Shown here: piece by piece, positions 34,069-47,165 of the stretch
Position numbering within the stretch: position 1 is the first letter of the stretch
Layout of the letters: every line of letters starts with the position of its first letter
Source of the DNA: Polytrichum commune
Lineage: Eukaryota > Streptophyta > Polytrichopsida > Polytrichales > Polytrichaceae
Length of the DNA: 57,347 bases
Direction of reading: 5' to 3'
Assembly: GCA_950295325.1 (NCBI GenBank)
Contig: OX485808.1
Span: 42,371,180 to 42,428,526, forward strand
The notes under the pieces: generated by a model
Databases searched by the model: none
What the model was told of the DNA's origin: nothing
The model's input: the letters and a program-made list of their open reading frames with translations, nothing else
Position numbers and translations under genes: made by a program

Positions 34069-34070
34069 TA

Positions 34071-34889
34071 GTTCTTCTTTATGCACATCTGTATTACCAC
34101 TTAAGAAGGTTGTAAATATACTCTTCGAAAATTACTCACAAATTGAAATTTAGTCTCCTCACTTTTGTTCTTATGGCATTGCATTCGTACAAAATTTGCT
34201 AGTTGACAAGGATTCTTTCATGGATTTATTGTACACTTCAAGATGTTAAGCATCTAGGAAGATTTTGTCATAGGCTTGTCTACCTTACCACTCAAATACA
34301 ACTTAGATGTTTGGTTAAAAGGGGTGGCCACATGAGGCCCAAATGTCGTAATTGTAAACCCCTCGGTCGCACCACCGGTTAGGGGTCACCAAAGCTAAGG
34401 AGTGCTAGGGAGAATTGTTAACTCAACTATTGTTAACTTTATTTGTGTGGCCATGTTGCCAATTTAATGTTACTAGTGTTAAATTTTATTTTATTTTGCA
34501 TGGATTGCAACCATAACCCTATCATCCCTCGTTTGGACACATGAAGAAGAAGAACTCCGGTCCTTGGAGAAGGCCGGAGTGAATAAAGTGTCTGTTCGTA
34601 GAACATCCTAGGCCATGCCTTACGGCAGTGGCATTAGATCGTTTGGACACATAACTAGTTTAGTGAAGTTCCAACTGACCTACTTCAAAATTTCAAAGTT
34701 CGGACACATAAGTAGTCTAGTTAAGTTTAATTACTCCTCATCCCATAGATCGTTAATAAGACAACTAAAAAAAACGAGCCGGTTATGGTATCCTTAGCAA
34801 CTAACACTAGCTCTAGCTAAGCCCAATGCAACCGCAAAACTCTAAGCTAAGTTTACAAAAGGTAGATAACGCTTATTCAATTACCCAAA
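34071..34889. other. Intergenic, nothing identified
   Basis: No gene. The phrase TTTGGACACAT(A/G)A recurs near 34533 and 34640, with CGGACACATAAGTAGT near 34700, a weak local repetition. Confidence 0.45.
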
Positions 34890-35215
34890 ATTTTAAAACA
34901 CCTATAATTGAGTGGTTCAAAGAACATATACCAGAAGGAGACGTGTGTAAGAGAAATTGGACTGCATACTCAAGATCCAATAACCATTCTAGGGATGAAT
35001 AGTCGACATAATTTGGAAAACTTCTATGACCATTTAATGAGCAAAACAATCATCACTTAAATAATGAATGAGATATTCATGTAATCTCTAAAAAGTATGA
35101 GGAAAGTGGCTACGACCTTGATTTGGATTTGCTAACCATCTTGTTCTAATTGCGCACATTTCATATATTAAGAGAAGTGGGCTAATTGGAATACGGAACC
35201 ATTTAAGACCCATCA
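34890..35215 (+). repeat. Dispersed repeat family G, copy 2
   Basis: Direct-orientation relative of 32470-32850; shared blocks are listed there. It ends near AACCATTTAAGACCCATC. Confidence 0.65.
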
Positions 35216-35862
35216 TCTACATTAACGAATCCTTAATTAACCGGCGTGGCCGCTCAAAACTAAGCGAGCACTCATCATTCTCCTAGATATCATGTGGACA
35301 TATAGACCTCAACAAGAGAGACCTATTTGTGGGCCGTTGTGCAAAAGTACACTTGTACCCGACTTGGAGTAAGACCGAGAGTGTGATAAAGGGACCGACG
35401 ACACGACCCGACCCCTATTTCATTGAATATGATGATGATGGGGCCGTGCTATCGTGGAATTTCATTAGCAAGAAACTTGATGACCGGGTCATCATGAAAT
35501 GGACCCTCACCCCCTACGACCTCTTTGATAAAATAAACATTAGGGCGACTTGAAAACGCATTGGAAACTCTTCAACTTTCGGTACCATGTTACCGTACTC
35601 CAAGTGTGGGCCAAGGATTGTGGCCATCATATAAGTTGAAGGTGAAAACGGTGGGGAGTTTCTTGTAACGTCTCCAAATTTCTTGTGCAAGCATATGTGA
35701 TTATGAAACTAACATATAACCAAAAAAAAAAATTAAAAATCATGAGTTAGTTAAGTGAGATTAAGTTGGGATAAACTTTTTAGAGGTAGGTTTATCTTAG
35801 TTTTTAAGGTGTTGTTCAAATATGCTTTTCTTTTTTCTTTTTTTTAAAGCTTATGTGTATTC
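35216..35862. other. Intergenic, nothing identified
   Basis: An open frame of 74 codons at 35329-35553 has moderately balanced composition (many Asp, Pro and Thr) but no family resemblance and no neighbouring exons. I do not call it. The rest is AT-rich. Confidence 0.4.
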
Positions 35863-36027
35863 ATAACATTATTCAAATACATAACAGTGTTCTGTGGGGC
35901 TGGCAGTATTCCATAGAATATATTTGGATAATCCCCACGTTTAGTGTGAATGTGGGAAAATTTTGGGAAAATTTTGTGGAATATTGACAGTCCCACAGAA
36001 CATGGTTATGCATCTAAATAATGTTAT
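35863..36027. mobile_element. Small foldback MITE, 165 bp
   Basis: Left arm starts ATAACATTATTCAAATACAT; right arm reversed starts ATAACATTATTTAGATGCAT. The arms continue through TGTTCTGTGGG and ATTCCA, about 55 bp each, with a short centre. Non-coding. No clear target duplication. Confidence 0.85.
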
Positions 36028-36956
36028 GTTAGCATGTCTCAACTTTGTACATATGTTTAGGCAAGACTAATCGAATTTGATGTTTTATTTTGCAAAAGTC
36101 ACCCTTTTCTCTCGCTTTCTCTTTTTATTTTTAACATACATACTCCATGTAGTGCGTGTTGCCCAATGGGAAAGGTAGGGATCTCTTTGGGGAATGTCAA
36201 TAACGACGGTGTCGGAAGAACTACTTACAATAGAAACTTGTGTGGTGCTTTTTGTGTGGATAGGGGATCCAAGAGTTACACCCGCACCTTCCTTCATGAG
36301 GAATGAACTTGAAAGAAAGGTGAGGAATGGCATCTTGCATAAAAAAATATTATGGTCGTGGCCAAGTCGTGAAGACCAAGATTAAGTTTTCCACACTATC
36401 CAAGAAACAACCAAAAGCATCAACAATGTCCGGTTCCATGGTTTATCGAAGTTTTGAAGACACAAGTTGTCTATTACGTTAACATGACAAACACGTACAA
36501 CAACGTATGTCCGATGACTTGCGTAACTTATGTGACGGCGTTATTACGCTTTTATAGTTTAGGAAGTATCTTCCACTAGGCAAGATGACTTATGATTTAC
36601 GATGTGTATACTTGTTGCATGTCCTATGTTGACGGTAGGAACTCAAAGTTATTATTATTATTATTATTGATGAATTCATGGCCCGAGAAGCTTTGTGATA
36701 TTCAAAGTTTGATGTGCCTCAAGACTCCTTTTTGATAACTATTACCCAAACGTTACAAACCACACCGCAAACAAATGAGTCACGGACAATTGTCCTCCCA
36801 AACTAGATAAATTGTCATGCGTCACTGGGAATTTTGTAAATCTATCACTATGATATATTTCTATATTACTTTTGACCACGCATGATGATTGCCTAGGACT
36901 CATATGTTGATAGTGAAAGGAGACTTAACATAAGGATGGAAAAGCAATAGATAAAC
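36028..36956. other. Intergenic; (ATT)n microsatellite
   Basis: No gene. An (ATT)n tract of about 20 bases lies at 36650-36669. Confidence 0.5.
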
Positions 36957-37400
36957 TCTTTAGATATTAAACTTATTTGTAGAGTGAAGCAGATGAAACA
37001 ATGGGTTTGGTCCCAAACGTTGAGTTTATGAGAATCAACACAAAGTCACCTAAGTTTTCATAATGCTTAAATTACTACAAAGAAAGAGTAGACTGCTTTC
37101 TAGCTTGTCCTACTAGGATGGGTGGATCAAAAGTAACCTTGCATAGGCCGATCCGGGACTTAGGACAACATGTCCCATGCGCAGAGTACCCTATTTTAGA
37201 TCCTAAAATTTTGTCAAAATTTGAGAGGTAAAAAAAGGAAGGCCCAAAAAATTTCACCCACCTTTCAAAATTTGCTTTGATACACGATGAGCTAACGAGC
37301 TCTTAATTGAAAACGTTCTCAAAGGAGGATCACAACCCACGTTTTCATTCCTCTTTGTGGGACTTTATGGATAACTCTATTGACGATGGAACTCTCATTA
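36957..37400 (+). repeat. Dispersed repeat family D, copy 1
   Basis: Direct-orientation relative of 46750-47165, sharing GATGAAAC(A/C)ATGGGTTT, TATGAGAATCAACACAAA, CTTTCTAGCTTGTC, ACTAGGATGGGT, TTAGATCCTAAA, AATTTCACCCA, CTCTTAAT, GGGACTTTATGGATAACT. A shorter reverse piece occurs in SET intron 11 at about 8340-8440. Weak inverted similarity between the ends suggests a MITE rather than an LTR. Confidence 0.7.
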
Positions 37401-40400
37401 CCGAAGTTTCTTAGAAGTTGGTGGGGAAATTTGTTAACTTAGACCAAGAAAGCCTCTCAAGTTTCATTCTCATGGTACCAAAATGTGTGGTCAATTTTCC
37501 CAATGATACACACCTTGGACAACTGCACATGGAGTGATGATAATGGAGTCTTAAAAGCACATCCTTGACAATTCTTGCACGTGGTTTGAGAAGCTCATTT
37601 GACGCCCAATACGAGCCTTCTATAATACTTGGGGAAAGTTCCCTAACCTTATGGATGATAAAGAAATGTTGAGAACTTCTTAACCTCACAAGTTTCTAGG
37701 GTCATCTTTCTATGAACTTGTGGAGAAATGTTGTTTTTCTCACTTTCATAGGGCTATAAGAGCTTCAATAAGAAAGTGTGAAATCCATTAACCCAATTTT
37801 AAAATTTGATACAATTTTTTTCTTTAGTAGAATGTGATGCAGTAAGGTAATAAGAAGCTATGTCAAAGTCATCACAAATCCACGTGCATCACATGTTCAA
37901 GCAATAGTGGCTTCTCAAACTATATTGAATGCATGCGCCCAAACTCGTTCCAGACATCATGGAATTTAACAAAAAAAAACCAGTGCTTTACATCATCTTA
38001 TGAATCCCTTCAATCTTGCGGCTTCTTCCCACAATTTTGTTGTTGTGTGTCATATGTGGTGTCTATTAGTTTTATATTGCATCATGCATTTATGACCATA
38101 TAGTTGTGTGTTTGTACTATGTTTTGTTTGTTGTCACATAATGCGTGCATAATTTCAGACTCTCCGAATGTCCATAATTTCTTGAATACTAGTTGGCCCA
38201 ACATGTGGTAGACATAGCAAAAAAACAACTTTATAAATTCTTGTAGAGGATAGTAGCCTTTGGTAGTGGGGAGAATTCTTTATTTGTACAATATCTAAGG
38301 AAGGGGTGCTAATCATGTGTTGCTCATATTACCTCTTCGCAATGACATATAGTATCAATTTGGCGTCTAGAAAACTATTAAGAATCAATTCTAAATTTTG
38401 GGGGATAACATTCATTAGGGACATTGACTTCAAATTTCCTAGAAGTAAGCTCAAGGAGCTTGCTCTTGGCATGCAAGTATTCTAGGCCGCCACCTCATGT
38501 GACATGTCATTCCTAGGCCTCTCCACCTGGCACGAAGGGTTTATATATCTAATAGATAGATAAGTGCATGCCACGTGAGTGTTTGCTTGGATTGAAGGAG
38601 AACAATGTCCCAAAGTGCAATCGGAGATTATAAACATGCACTACAACAAAACACATCTTTTATTCCAACACCCACTTCACTACATGTCTTTTACAACTAT
38701 AAACAGTGATTGGAGGAATTATAGAAATCCACCTTTGCTCATTTCATGTCCAAATTAACTTTGCAGAGTCATGGTAGTGAAGTGGGACAACAATTCAGTT
38801 GGGAATGCACTTGTAAACGTGTTTGGGAACGTCTAATAGAACGTGCATGACTGTGGGTAGGCAAGCTTTCTTGTCCATGTTCAATTCCTACTGCAATTAT
38901 GAACTATGCTTAGGAGCTTGAACAACATTCCAATTTAAACGTGCCACAAAGTTGAAAGTTGAGCAACCCATCATGATATGAGAGATGCCCATCTCTGGGT
39001 CCCCTCTTAAATAAGCACATGAACCTCAAGTTCAGAACTCCTGAATCCCACATGCATGTGTTCAGTAATTATAAGTTAATGTCTACATATTTTGATCCAA
39101 AATTTCTCACCCAACATGTGATCCAAATTTGTTTAGTAAAATACAAAATTACGACTCATTGCCCCAACTTGAAAACTTCAATTGCTATCACCAAGGATCT
39201 TATAGTTTATTTGAGTGGGGGGAATCATCTTGTCCCATCTTTGTAATAGAGTTGGCTTTAACATATTGTATACAAGTGTCAAGAAATAGAAAAAGAAATG
39301 TCGATATGTAGTGTTACATGGACATGCAATGTCCGTTCACCATCTCCTTCCCTGTTTGCACGTGCTTGGGGAGTAGTGATGACTTAGTACCTATGTTCAA
39401 GAGGTGGACTTGTGATCAATTAATAATTTTAAAGAGGTCGATATTTATGATGGAGGTAGGGATGACTCTGGTTATTCTAGTGGTATTGAGGCTTATTTCT
39501 ATTCTAGTTTTCTTTTGTTTAGGATGATGTGTGTTAGATATTGGATGGAGATTATGCAAGTCGCAAAAGAAATTACTGAGAATGGGATCAAGTGCCCTCG
39601 GTAATAAACCCATGCATAGGTATATATTGCGTAAATTAGCTAACATGTCGACATCATGAAGCTTCATGAACTTCCTCAACCTCTTTCCAACCAACCCCTT
39701 GAATGAGTCATTGGATGGTCATCTTTGAGCTTTAGGTGGCGAGGAAATTTAGAAAGCTCTTAAGAATCCCTATCGGGATAGTAATTTTTTTTTACTACTC
39801 TAAACCTTTGGGGGGATTCATGGTGTTTAAATCGCTAGGCACTTGATGAGAAATAGCTCATTGGATGGATACCGAGAAGGCAAGCAAGATAAAATCTTCA
39901 TTTTTGTGTTGAAAGAAGATTCAAGCAAGTTATGAACACCGAAAACTACTATTTAAGTAAACATGGACTAAGTCCAAGTCCATAATTATAACATGTTGAA
40001 TTCTATCATAAGATCCTCCAAAAGAATATGCATAGTGGATTATTGTAATATTATAGGAGTTTTTTGGATTACACAATTATTTGATATCAACATTTAATTA
40101 TGTATATTTAACATCAAAAAAGATTTAATTGATTTCTTTCGTCATATTTTAAATATCATAACATTAGAGTAATCATCAAGGATTCACACATCCCCTTGAA
40201 TTTAGTTATGATAGAAGTGTATCAACAAATCCAATGTTAGAATTGAAACGACCAAAAAATCCGAACTTACTTACATACGAGTTCGAAAGAGTTTGAACTT
40301 TAAGGGCTAAGTGCATTCAAACTTGTGGGCGGAATTGGGTGAAGTGATAGCTTGTTGAATAGCTCATCTTGAGGAGCTATACCAAACAAACCAAAACAAG

Positions 40401-42243
40401 AAGTTACAAGAAGAAGGAAAAAATACTACATAATTTTACTTCCTTTGAGCAAAACGTGAAAATATGGGCAATCTGAACTCCAAGGGCCCATTGAGTTCAT
40501 ATGGTTGTCGGATGGAATGTGATAAGTAAAAGTTTATTGATCATTGTCTCTTCATTAAGCTGTACAAGATGGAGCCCTCACTTGCTTTGTTTAAGTTAGA
40601 AACCATTCTAGATTCAATTGGGAGAGCTTTATACAATATGTGATCATTTCATGAGAAATAAATGGTTCACTTTGACATCTTGTGTCAAGCTTTGCATCTC
40701 AACTCTGATTTTGAAATTTGAATCAACAATGTGCGCAATTTGCAATTGCAAACTGGATGAGACATGTATGTGGAGTTGAAAATGCACATATTATGACCCA
40801 CATAAGTTAGTTAGATGACAATTTGGGTTGGAGAAGAAAAAAGATAAGAAAAAAGAAAACATTGATTTGATGTGACTTGATAAATAGAAAATGTCATAAT
40901 TGTTTAGATTACATAAACAATTAGCAAAAAGCCCATTATGGGCTCCCTGGGCGTTTTAAGGGTTTAGCCAAGGGGGGACATCTGCACTGATATGTGCAAT
41001 TAGGTTGCCTTCGTGAATAGGTTGTCTCCTTACCCATGCAAATTACCTTAAATCAAAACCAGATCTCAAAAACTTATAACTCTGTTAACTAATATGTATA
41101 ACAACCACAATTTTTTAAATTAATGTATTTTGTTCCTATGGTAGTAAATATTCAAAATAGTGTGGAACGCCGATAAATTAGCTTGGGGCAAACTAAATGC
41201 ACATGTCCGTGTGCAAATTTAATGCGTATGCTAGTTGGGGGGGGGGAGGGCTTCAATGTGAAGACTAAACTGAAGCGCAACGTAATTATCAATAGACTCA
41301 ACAGGAGAAAGAAGGGCTTATCAATTTCAAACGTACCTTTCCATCCATCCATCCATCCATCCAACACGAACACTTGACCCCATGTAGATTTGTTACTGAT
41401 ATTTCATCTCAAATGACATTGAGTAGACTAATTCAGGATCTTTAAAGTGAATTCCAGTGTCAAATCAACATAAGAAAGCAACTATATCCGAGTCTTTATG
41501 TTGGATGAGTGGGAGATAATCTCATGGAAAATATCTCTCTCTCTCTCTCTAGCTAGGGAGGGAGACTTGGCATGCGTGGGTTGAGAAATAGTGCACTTTT
41601 CTTGTATCTCCAATGCAAGAGCGCGCTTTCCACATTATTGGGAGCTTAGCTTCTAGCTATAATGTCTTTCAATGGGCTTCTTGATTGAAGTGAAACTTTT
41701 GTGGGGATTTGTGGGTGGGGTGGCAGCGGTTGCGGCTGAAATATCACCTCCTCATGTTGTGGATCATTGGCTCCCATGATGATGTTTGCCGAATCATAAT
41801 AATACCGAACCGAGTCCGAGACATTATGAATGGTCCCACCTCTCAATTTTGTTATTACTCGGATCACAAAACGTTGCCAACTTAATACTACGAAAGCTCC
41901 TTGGCTGCGTTATGTGGGATCATGTATTGGGCAAGCATAATCCTCCTTTAATTGCGGGACTTCTCGTTTATGGGGAGCACTCAAGTTGTGTGTACTGTGG
42001 AGTTTTCGACACGTAGCTAGAATTCGGAGGTTTTTTTTGAAATTACAACCTTTTTTGGGGGGGGAAGGACATCATTGTCTAGCTGCTTAGTAATGTTATG
42101 AAGTTTGAAGTAGATTCAAGCGCATGTAGGAAATTACGAGCCTGGGACACCGTGAACAAAACTAGGGTCTAGGTTTAGAATTTTAGAATTTTGTGGTTGA
42201 ATTAGGATGATGCAGCAACAAATCTACATGAAGCAAGTTTTTG
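37401..42243. other. Long intergenic stretch, no gene seen
   Basis: About 4.8 kb of AT-rich DNA without a supported gene. Local simple repeats: a G-run near 41238, (CATC)n at about 41340-41361 and (CT)n at about 41535-41549. The short open frames lack family features and splice context. Confidence 0.5.
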
Positions 42244-42605
42244 CCAATGTTGGATTGGTATTGTCTTTTTTACTTTATTCCATTTGGGTATTTGTGTTGC
42301 GGATTTCACCTTTTCTAGTACTAGTTTGGTATGGTTATTTAATGGTGTTTGTGTTTTTTAATCGATTTGTCGGGTCTATATACCATGCAAGAAGCTTCAT
42401 GTACCTAGGTAAAATCACCATAGTATCAATTTGTTATAAAACGGTATTCAGTTATACAAAGAGTCTCTTACCCTGATCTATACCAACCAAATATCAATAT
42501 TTGACAGATATTACAATTTTGGTACCCATGGGTAGGTTCTTTGATACCAAATTGATGTCGATTACCGACACTCATGCATTCACCTATATACCAATCCAAA
42601 ATTGG
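42244..42605 (+). mobile_element. MITE family B, copy 2
   Basis: A 362-bp element with inverted ends: left CCAATGTTGGATTGGTAT, right reversed CCAATTTTGGATTGGTAT. Internal blocks match the copy in SET intron 18. Non-coding. Confidence 0.8.
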
Positions 42606-44249
42606 TGTTCACAATCCCCAATGAAAGGTGTTGGAAAATGAAATATCTCCTTGCAGGTTTTGCATTCCTTAGATTTTTTATTTTTTATTTTTTATTTTTT
42701 TTGGTTGGATGGATTCAAGCCAAAACCATTTAATATTATCTAAACAATGTTATAAGCCCTTATGCATACACCAACCGTATGAATTTGATTTTTGATCCTT
42801 TACTCATCACAACTTTCTTTTGGAGGAGTTTTCTCTTTCGCATGAAATAACTTTCACTTTGTAACTTCTTTTTTACTTTAGCATAGCACACTCCCACATT
42901 CACATGTAAAAAGTTGAAATGCTTTTTACAATAATATCGGTCAACTACACGATGAGGGACCCCTCATCTTGAAGTATCGAGTGCCATATCCTCGGGAATA
43001 TTGGGGCATGGCAATACGTTCCAAGTTGAATTTGAGTCCAAATATCTTCTCTTGCTTGAAGATTGCCCCAATATCCCAACTTCATATGCTCAAAATTCCA
43101 CCCTAATCATAATCATACCCTAAACCATAAGATTATACATTTGGCAAGTGGAATTAGCATAACATTTCTCTTAATCATGTTATATGACGTTCTTGAATAT
43201 TCTTGTAGACTATAACAAACAAATAGAAGATACCGTAGTTTACTAGCAGGTTCGGCAACTTGCTGCCTAATATTTAATTAAAGTTCAAAAAGTAGGTTCG
43301 GCACCTAAAAATAGTATATTCGTATTTTCGACAATTTTCTCTTTTAATTCTTAAAATTTCAGCTTAAATTAATTTTCTATTTTCTATTTAAGCTTATATC
43401 TTGTACATCTCTCTTGCATTGAATGACAAGTAAGATAAGATGTGAATGAATAGTTGAGAATGCTCTGTGCTTTATGCAAGTAGAGTGGAGTTGTGTTCAA
43501 CAATGCATATGGGATATGTAAAGTTTGAGGTGAAGCACCTAGTTAGACTTTATTTTTATAACACGCATAACTTTTGCATAGAGTCTTCAAATGACATAAA
43601 AAGTTTTGCAGGTGAAAGATTACTTGATTTCTAAACTTTTCTTAGACCAACAAAATTCCAAAAAAGTTGATCTTCTATGCACAAATGAGCTCCGAAAAAC
43701 TGTTATGAACGCATTTTAATTTTTTGATCTTTACACAGCTGCAATGTTTTGTCCATATCTTTTGCATAAAGACTTATTTTGACACAAAACTTGTTGGAGG
43801 TAGAAGAAGGATTGATTTCTCAACTTTTGTTAGTTGGACAAAATTCTATAAAACTTCATCTTCTATGCTCAATTGGACTCCAAAAATTTGTGTACAACAC
43901 ATTTGAAAAGCCTCACCTAGAGTCTTGCTACTCCTTAACCCATATTCTTTGTGGACTAATGTAAGTGAGCTTGATTACAAAAGGAGCACCTTCTCTCCTT
44001 CAAAATTCATATAAGCTTCCACTGTAAGTAAAACTCTAGTGAGAAGTAAAAATTTCTTATTTTTCGGCAATTTTGAAAAATAATTAATTTTATATTAGGC
44101 AAAAAATGCCAATAATATTCCAAAATTTTAGGCATCTATTTTTAGAATTATTTTGTGCCGAACCTGCTATTAAACTACGGTAGTTTATTCTTGAGCATGT
44201 GTAACGAGAGTTCATGCATATCTTGAGCTGAAGACATCACTTTCGGCAC
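42606..44249. other. Intergenic, nothing identified
   Basis: No gene. Two short related segments occur: TTTGCATA(G/A)AG...GACA(T/C)AAAA at about 43573 and 43760, followed in each case by TGATTTCT(A/C)AACTTTT, suggesting a roughly 190-bp old duplication. CAGGTTCGGCA / GCCGAACCTGC segments at about 43248 and 44157 could be the inverted ends of a 0.9-kb element. Confidence 0.45.
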
Positions 44250-44252
44250 TAA

Positions 44253-44754
44253 GGGCCACTTCACACTCGAGACTGAGAGCCCGTGACCATTACACTTCAA
44301 GCACTCTCATTGGTGGAAAAGGCGGAGCCAGTCCAAGTTCGCTTCACACTACGCTTGAGGGACCAACGGAGTATGTGAATGCACGATGGATGTAAAGTTT
44401 ACGCGGATTCTTACATGGCATCAAATGGATCATGCTTCATGGTTACTTGGACTATTTTCAAAAACCATCTTTTAGGGGTAGGTCTAACACAAAATCGCTA
44501 GGAGACCATGGTACTCTGGATGCTCACAACCGTTGGTTTATTCTAGTTTATCATGGGTGAGGACCCACATGAATAGAAATTCATTGAAATTGCATTTGGT
44601 TGAAGGCCCAGTCACATATGACTTCACACTACACTTGAGGGTCCGTGACCACACTACATGACTTTGGAGGTGTGTTGGGACGGCCTTTGGACACTTTCTT
44701 TTGGGCTCTCACAATTTCATGGTCACAACTCTTGGCTCATGTGTGGAGTGGCCC
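44253..44754 (-). mobile_element. PIF/Harbinger-like MITE, TAA duplication
   Basis: A 502-bp element between TAA 44250-44252 and TAA 44755-44757. Left end GGGCCACTTCACACTCGAGA, right end reversed GGGCCACTCCACACATGAGC. Reverse-oriented relative of 31813-32310. Confidence 0.92.
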
Positions 44755-44757
44755 TAA

Positions 44758-45345
44758 GTATCTTTACAATCAATTAGATAGTTATAGATTTTGTGATAAT
44801 TGTGAGCAATGGAAAGGGGGTTCCAAAGCACTAAAATAAGTTGTATTTGAATTCTATACACGAGAGTGATAGTAGGGTTCCAAGTTATAAAACCATCATG
44901 GGAACGTGGATTTAAAGTGGTGGACGTTGGGCAAAATCAATAGGTAGAGTGTGATTGTTTTTTCCACTTCAATCTCTTTTTTGCCAACCATCTAGTAGAT
45001 TGACTGTCAAAGTCTTTAGATAACAAAAAACATACAAATTTATAGATGTTAACAACTTGACATGAGGTGTTGCATAAGTCACCTACCTTACGCCACACCA
45101 TACCACCCACCCTACAAATTTTTGACTAAATCATCCGGACTTAATATCACTAGACTAAATTGGGGTCTCTAATGCAAGTTTTAGGTTCAAACCTTCAAAT
45201 AGGTGGATTTGATTGCTAGTTACAGATGGCTTGGTTGAGTTTGAAAAATCACCGGTTGAGCTCAAGTATTTTAGGTGAATCTATAGAACATGTCTTAAAT
45301 TAAGAAAGGAAAACCAAAATATTTTCAACATCTAACCAGTTAGAC
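44758..45345. other. Intergenic, nothing identified
   Basis: AT-rich sequence with no gene and no terminal repeats paired. Confidence 0.45.
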
Positions 45346-45348
45346 TTA

Positions 45349-45692
45349 GGCCCACTTTACACTAGGAGTCGAGGCCGAGGGCCGAGGGAAATCTCACGAT
45401 CCTATTGGTTGAGAGCTTAAGGCCAACCCAAAGAGCTTTAGACTAGGAGTCAAGGCCAATAATTAATTGAATATTTTAATCTATGAAATTTTGGTCTTGA
45501 GATGGGCCCCCAAGGCACGAAAGGAACCCTCAAGGATTTGGGGGGGGGGGGGGGGGGCAATAAAGGGCTTTGGGGCCAACGAGTACAGTTTTTATTGTTC
45601 ACTTGAGGTCGGCTTGAGCTTCAAAAGAACTCAAATATTGGTTAAGTTGGTCCCAAGATTTCACGGCCTTGACTACTAGTGTAAAGCGGCCC
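45349..45692 (+). mobile_element. PIF/Harbinger-like MITE with an 18-G run
   Basis: A 344-bp element. Left end GGCCCACTTTACACTAGGAG after TTA; right end reversed GGGCCGCTTTACACTAGTAG, followed by TTG rather than TTA. The terminal repeat extends through TC(G/A)AGGCCG. The interior holds an uninterrupted run of 18 G at 45540-45557. Confidence 0.8.
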
Positions 45693-46749
45693 TTGATGCA
45701 CTTGCAACTCAACCGATTTTGTCCAAAATTTTCCCAAACACTAGTTCAAATATGAACTTGCCATCGAAACAGACAATGGTTGACTATGCCTATCTCTATA
45801 GATAATAGATTGTGCCACTTTTGCTCTTACGATGTAGTAAAAAACGGGGCGCATTGTGTTTTGGAGCCTCCCCTATATAACCCCATCAACGACGATAAGT
45901 TTCAATCAATATTTAAGAACGTAGTTTTTTCTTAAGGAAATCACAAGTCTTTCTTTTAGTTGGACCATCGAGTTGTTACCAACCCCTATCTCACAGAGGC
46001 TACCGCACTCCTCCACTCTAGAACATCAATTTGTTTGACACCATCCTGATATACTTTTAGTCCCATAAACCTCATAACTACATGGTCTTCAAATTCACAA
46101 TTTCATTTAATTCATATGCATTAAAAATGTAAAAATTCTTCGGAACCACAAGAACTTCCCACACATTTTCACATGGGGTACTAATGTGGACGTGACCTTT
46201 TCTTTTTACCCATCCTTTTTGTGAGCATCTAAAAGCTTGAAATTTGACCACAAGTGCTTTTGGGCTTAAGAAGACTACCAGGAAACGATACAAGGTTCTA
46301 GATGCCGGCAACCTGGCATGTGGTGGCTCACGGATTGGGACTTTTGAGTTCTTTTACTCCTTTAAAAAACAAAGGATTAAAGTTGAAAACCTTTGCCGAG
46401 CTTTGACTTGGAACAAAAGGGTGGAAGTCTTTTTGTGGGTCACCTATAGTTCAAAAGCGGGATAAGGGATTCATTTATTCTGGAAACTTTGACACTTTGT
46501 CGCACAATGAACATGGAAACCCAACTGCTAGTTCCAAGATAAACCAGTTGAGAGTTCATTGAGACTTCGGCAAAACTACCCATTGTTCTAGAGTAATTTG
46601 CACAATATATGTATATATATATATATACCTCAATTTCATAACGAAAAAACCGAAAGAAGATCATAACATGTATCCAATTGGGTTTCAAAACACTAGGATT
46701 TTGACTGATTATGTTCAAAATTCTCTCCGTACACTGTAGTCATTCGTAA
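45693..46749. other. Intergenic; (TA)n microsatellite
   Basis: No gene. A TATA microsatellite lies at about 46610-46627. Confidence 0.45.
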
Positions 46750-47165
46750 AGTACAGTAGATGAAACCATGGGTTTAGTCCCAAACCGTGAGGTTATGAGA
46801 ATCAACACAAAAGTCATTCAAGTTTTCTTAGGGCTTAAGTTATCGTAGACAAGGAGTGTTGTCGGCCTATTCAAAATCAACTTTCTAGCTTGTCTTACTA
46901 GGATGGGTGATCAAAGCTAGCCTTGCACGGGCTGATCCGTGATTTAGGACAATACGTCCCATGCACATACCTCATTTTAGATCCTAAATCTCTCTCACAG
47001 TTTGAGAGATGGTTAAAGGAGGAGGTCCTGAAAATTTCACCCAACTTTTTAAGTAGGCTTCAATACATAATGACCTAACAAGCTCTTAATAGGAAAGTTT
47101 TCTCAAAGAAGGATCAAACCCATGGTTTTGTCCCTCTTTGAGGGACTTTATGGATAACTTTAATG
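46750..47165 (+). repeat. Dispersed repeat family D, copy 2
   Basis: Diverged direct-orientation relative of 36957-37400, about 9.8 kb away. See that entry for shared blocks. Confidence 0.7.

Noticed and set aside
36957-47165. Family D repeats as LTRs of a 10-kb retrotransposon
   Set aside because: No retroelement protein motifs, primer site or polypurine tract noticed between them, and a third partial copy lies in an intron in reverse.
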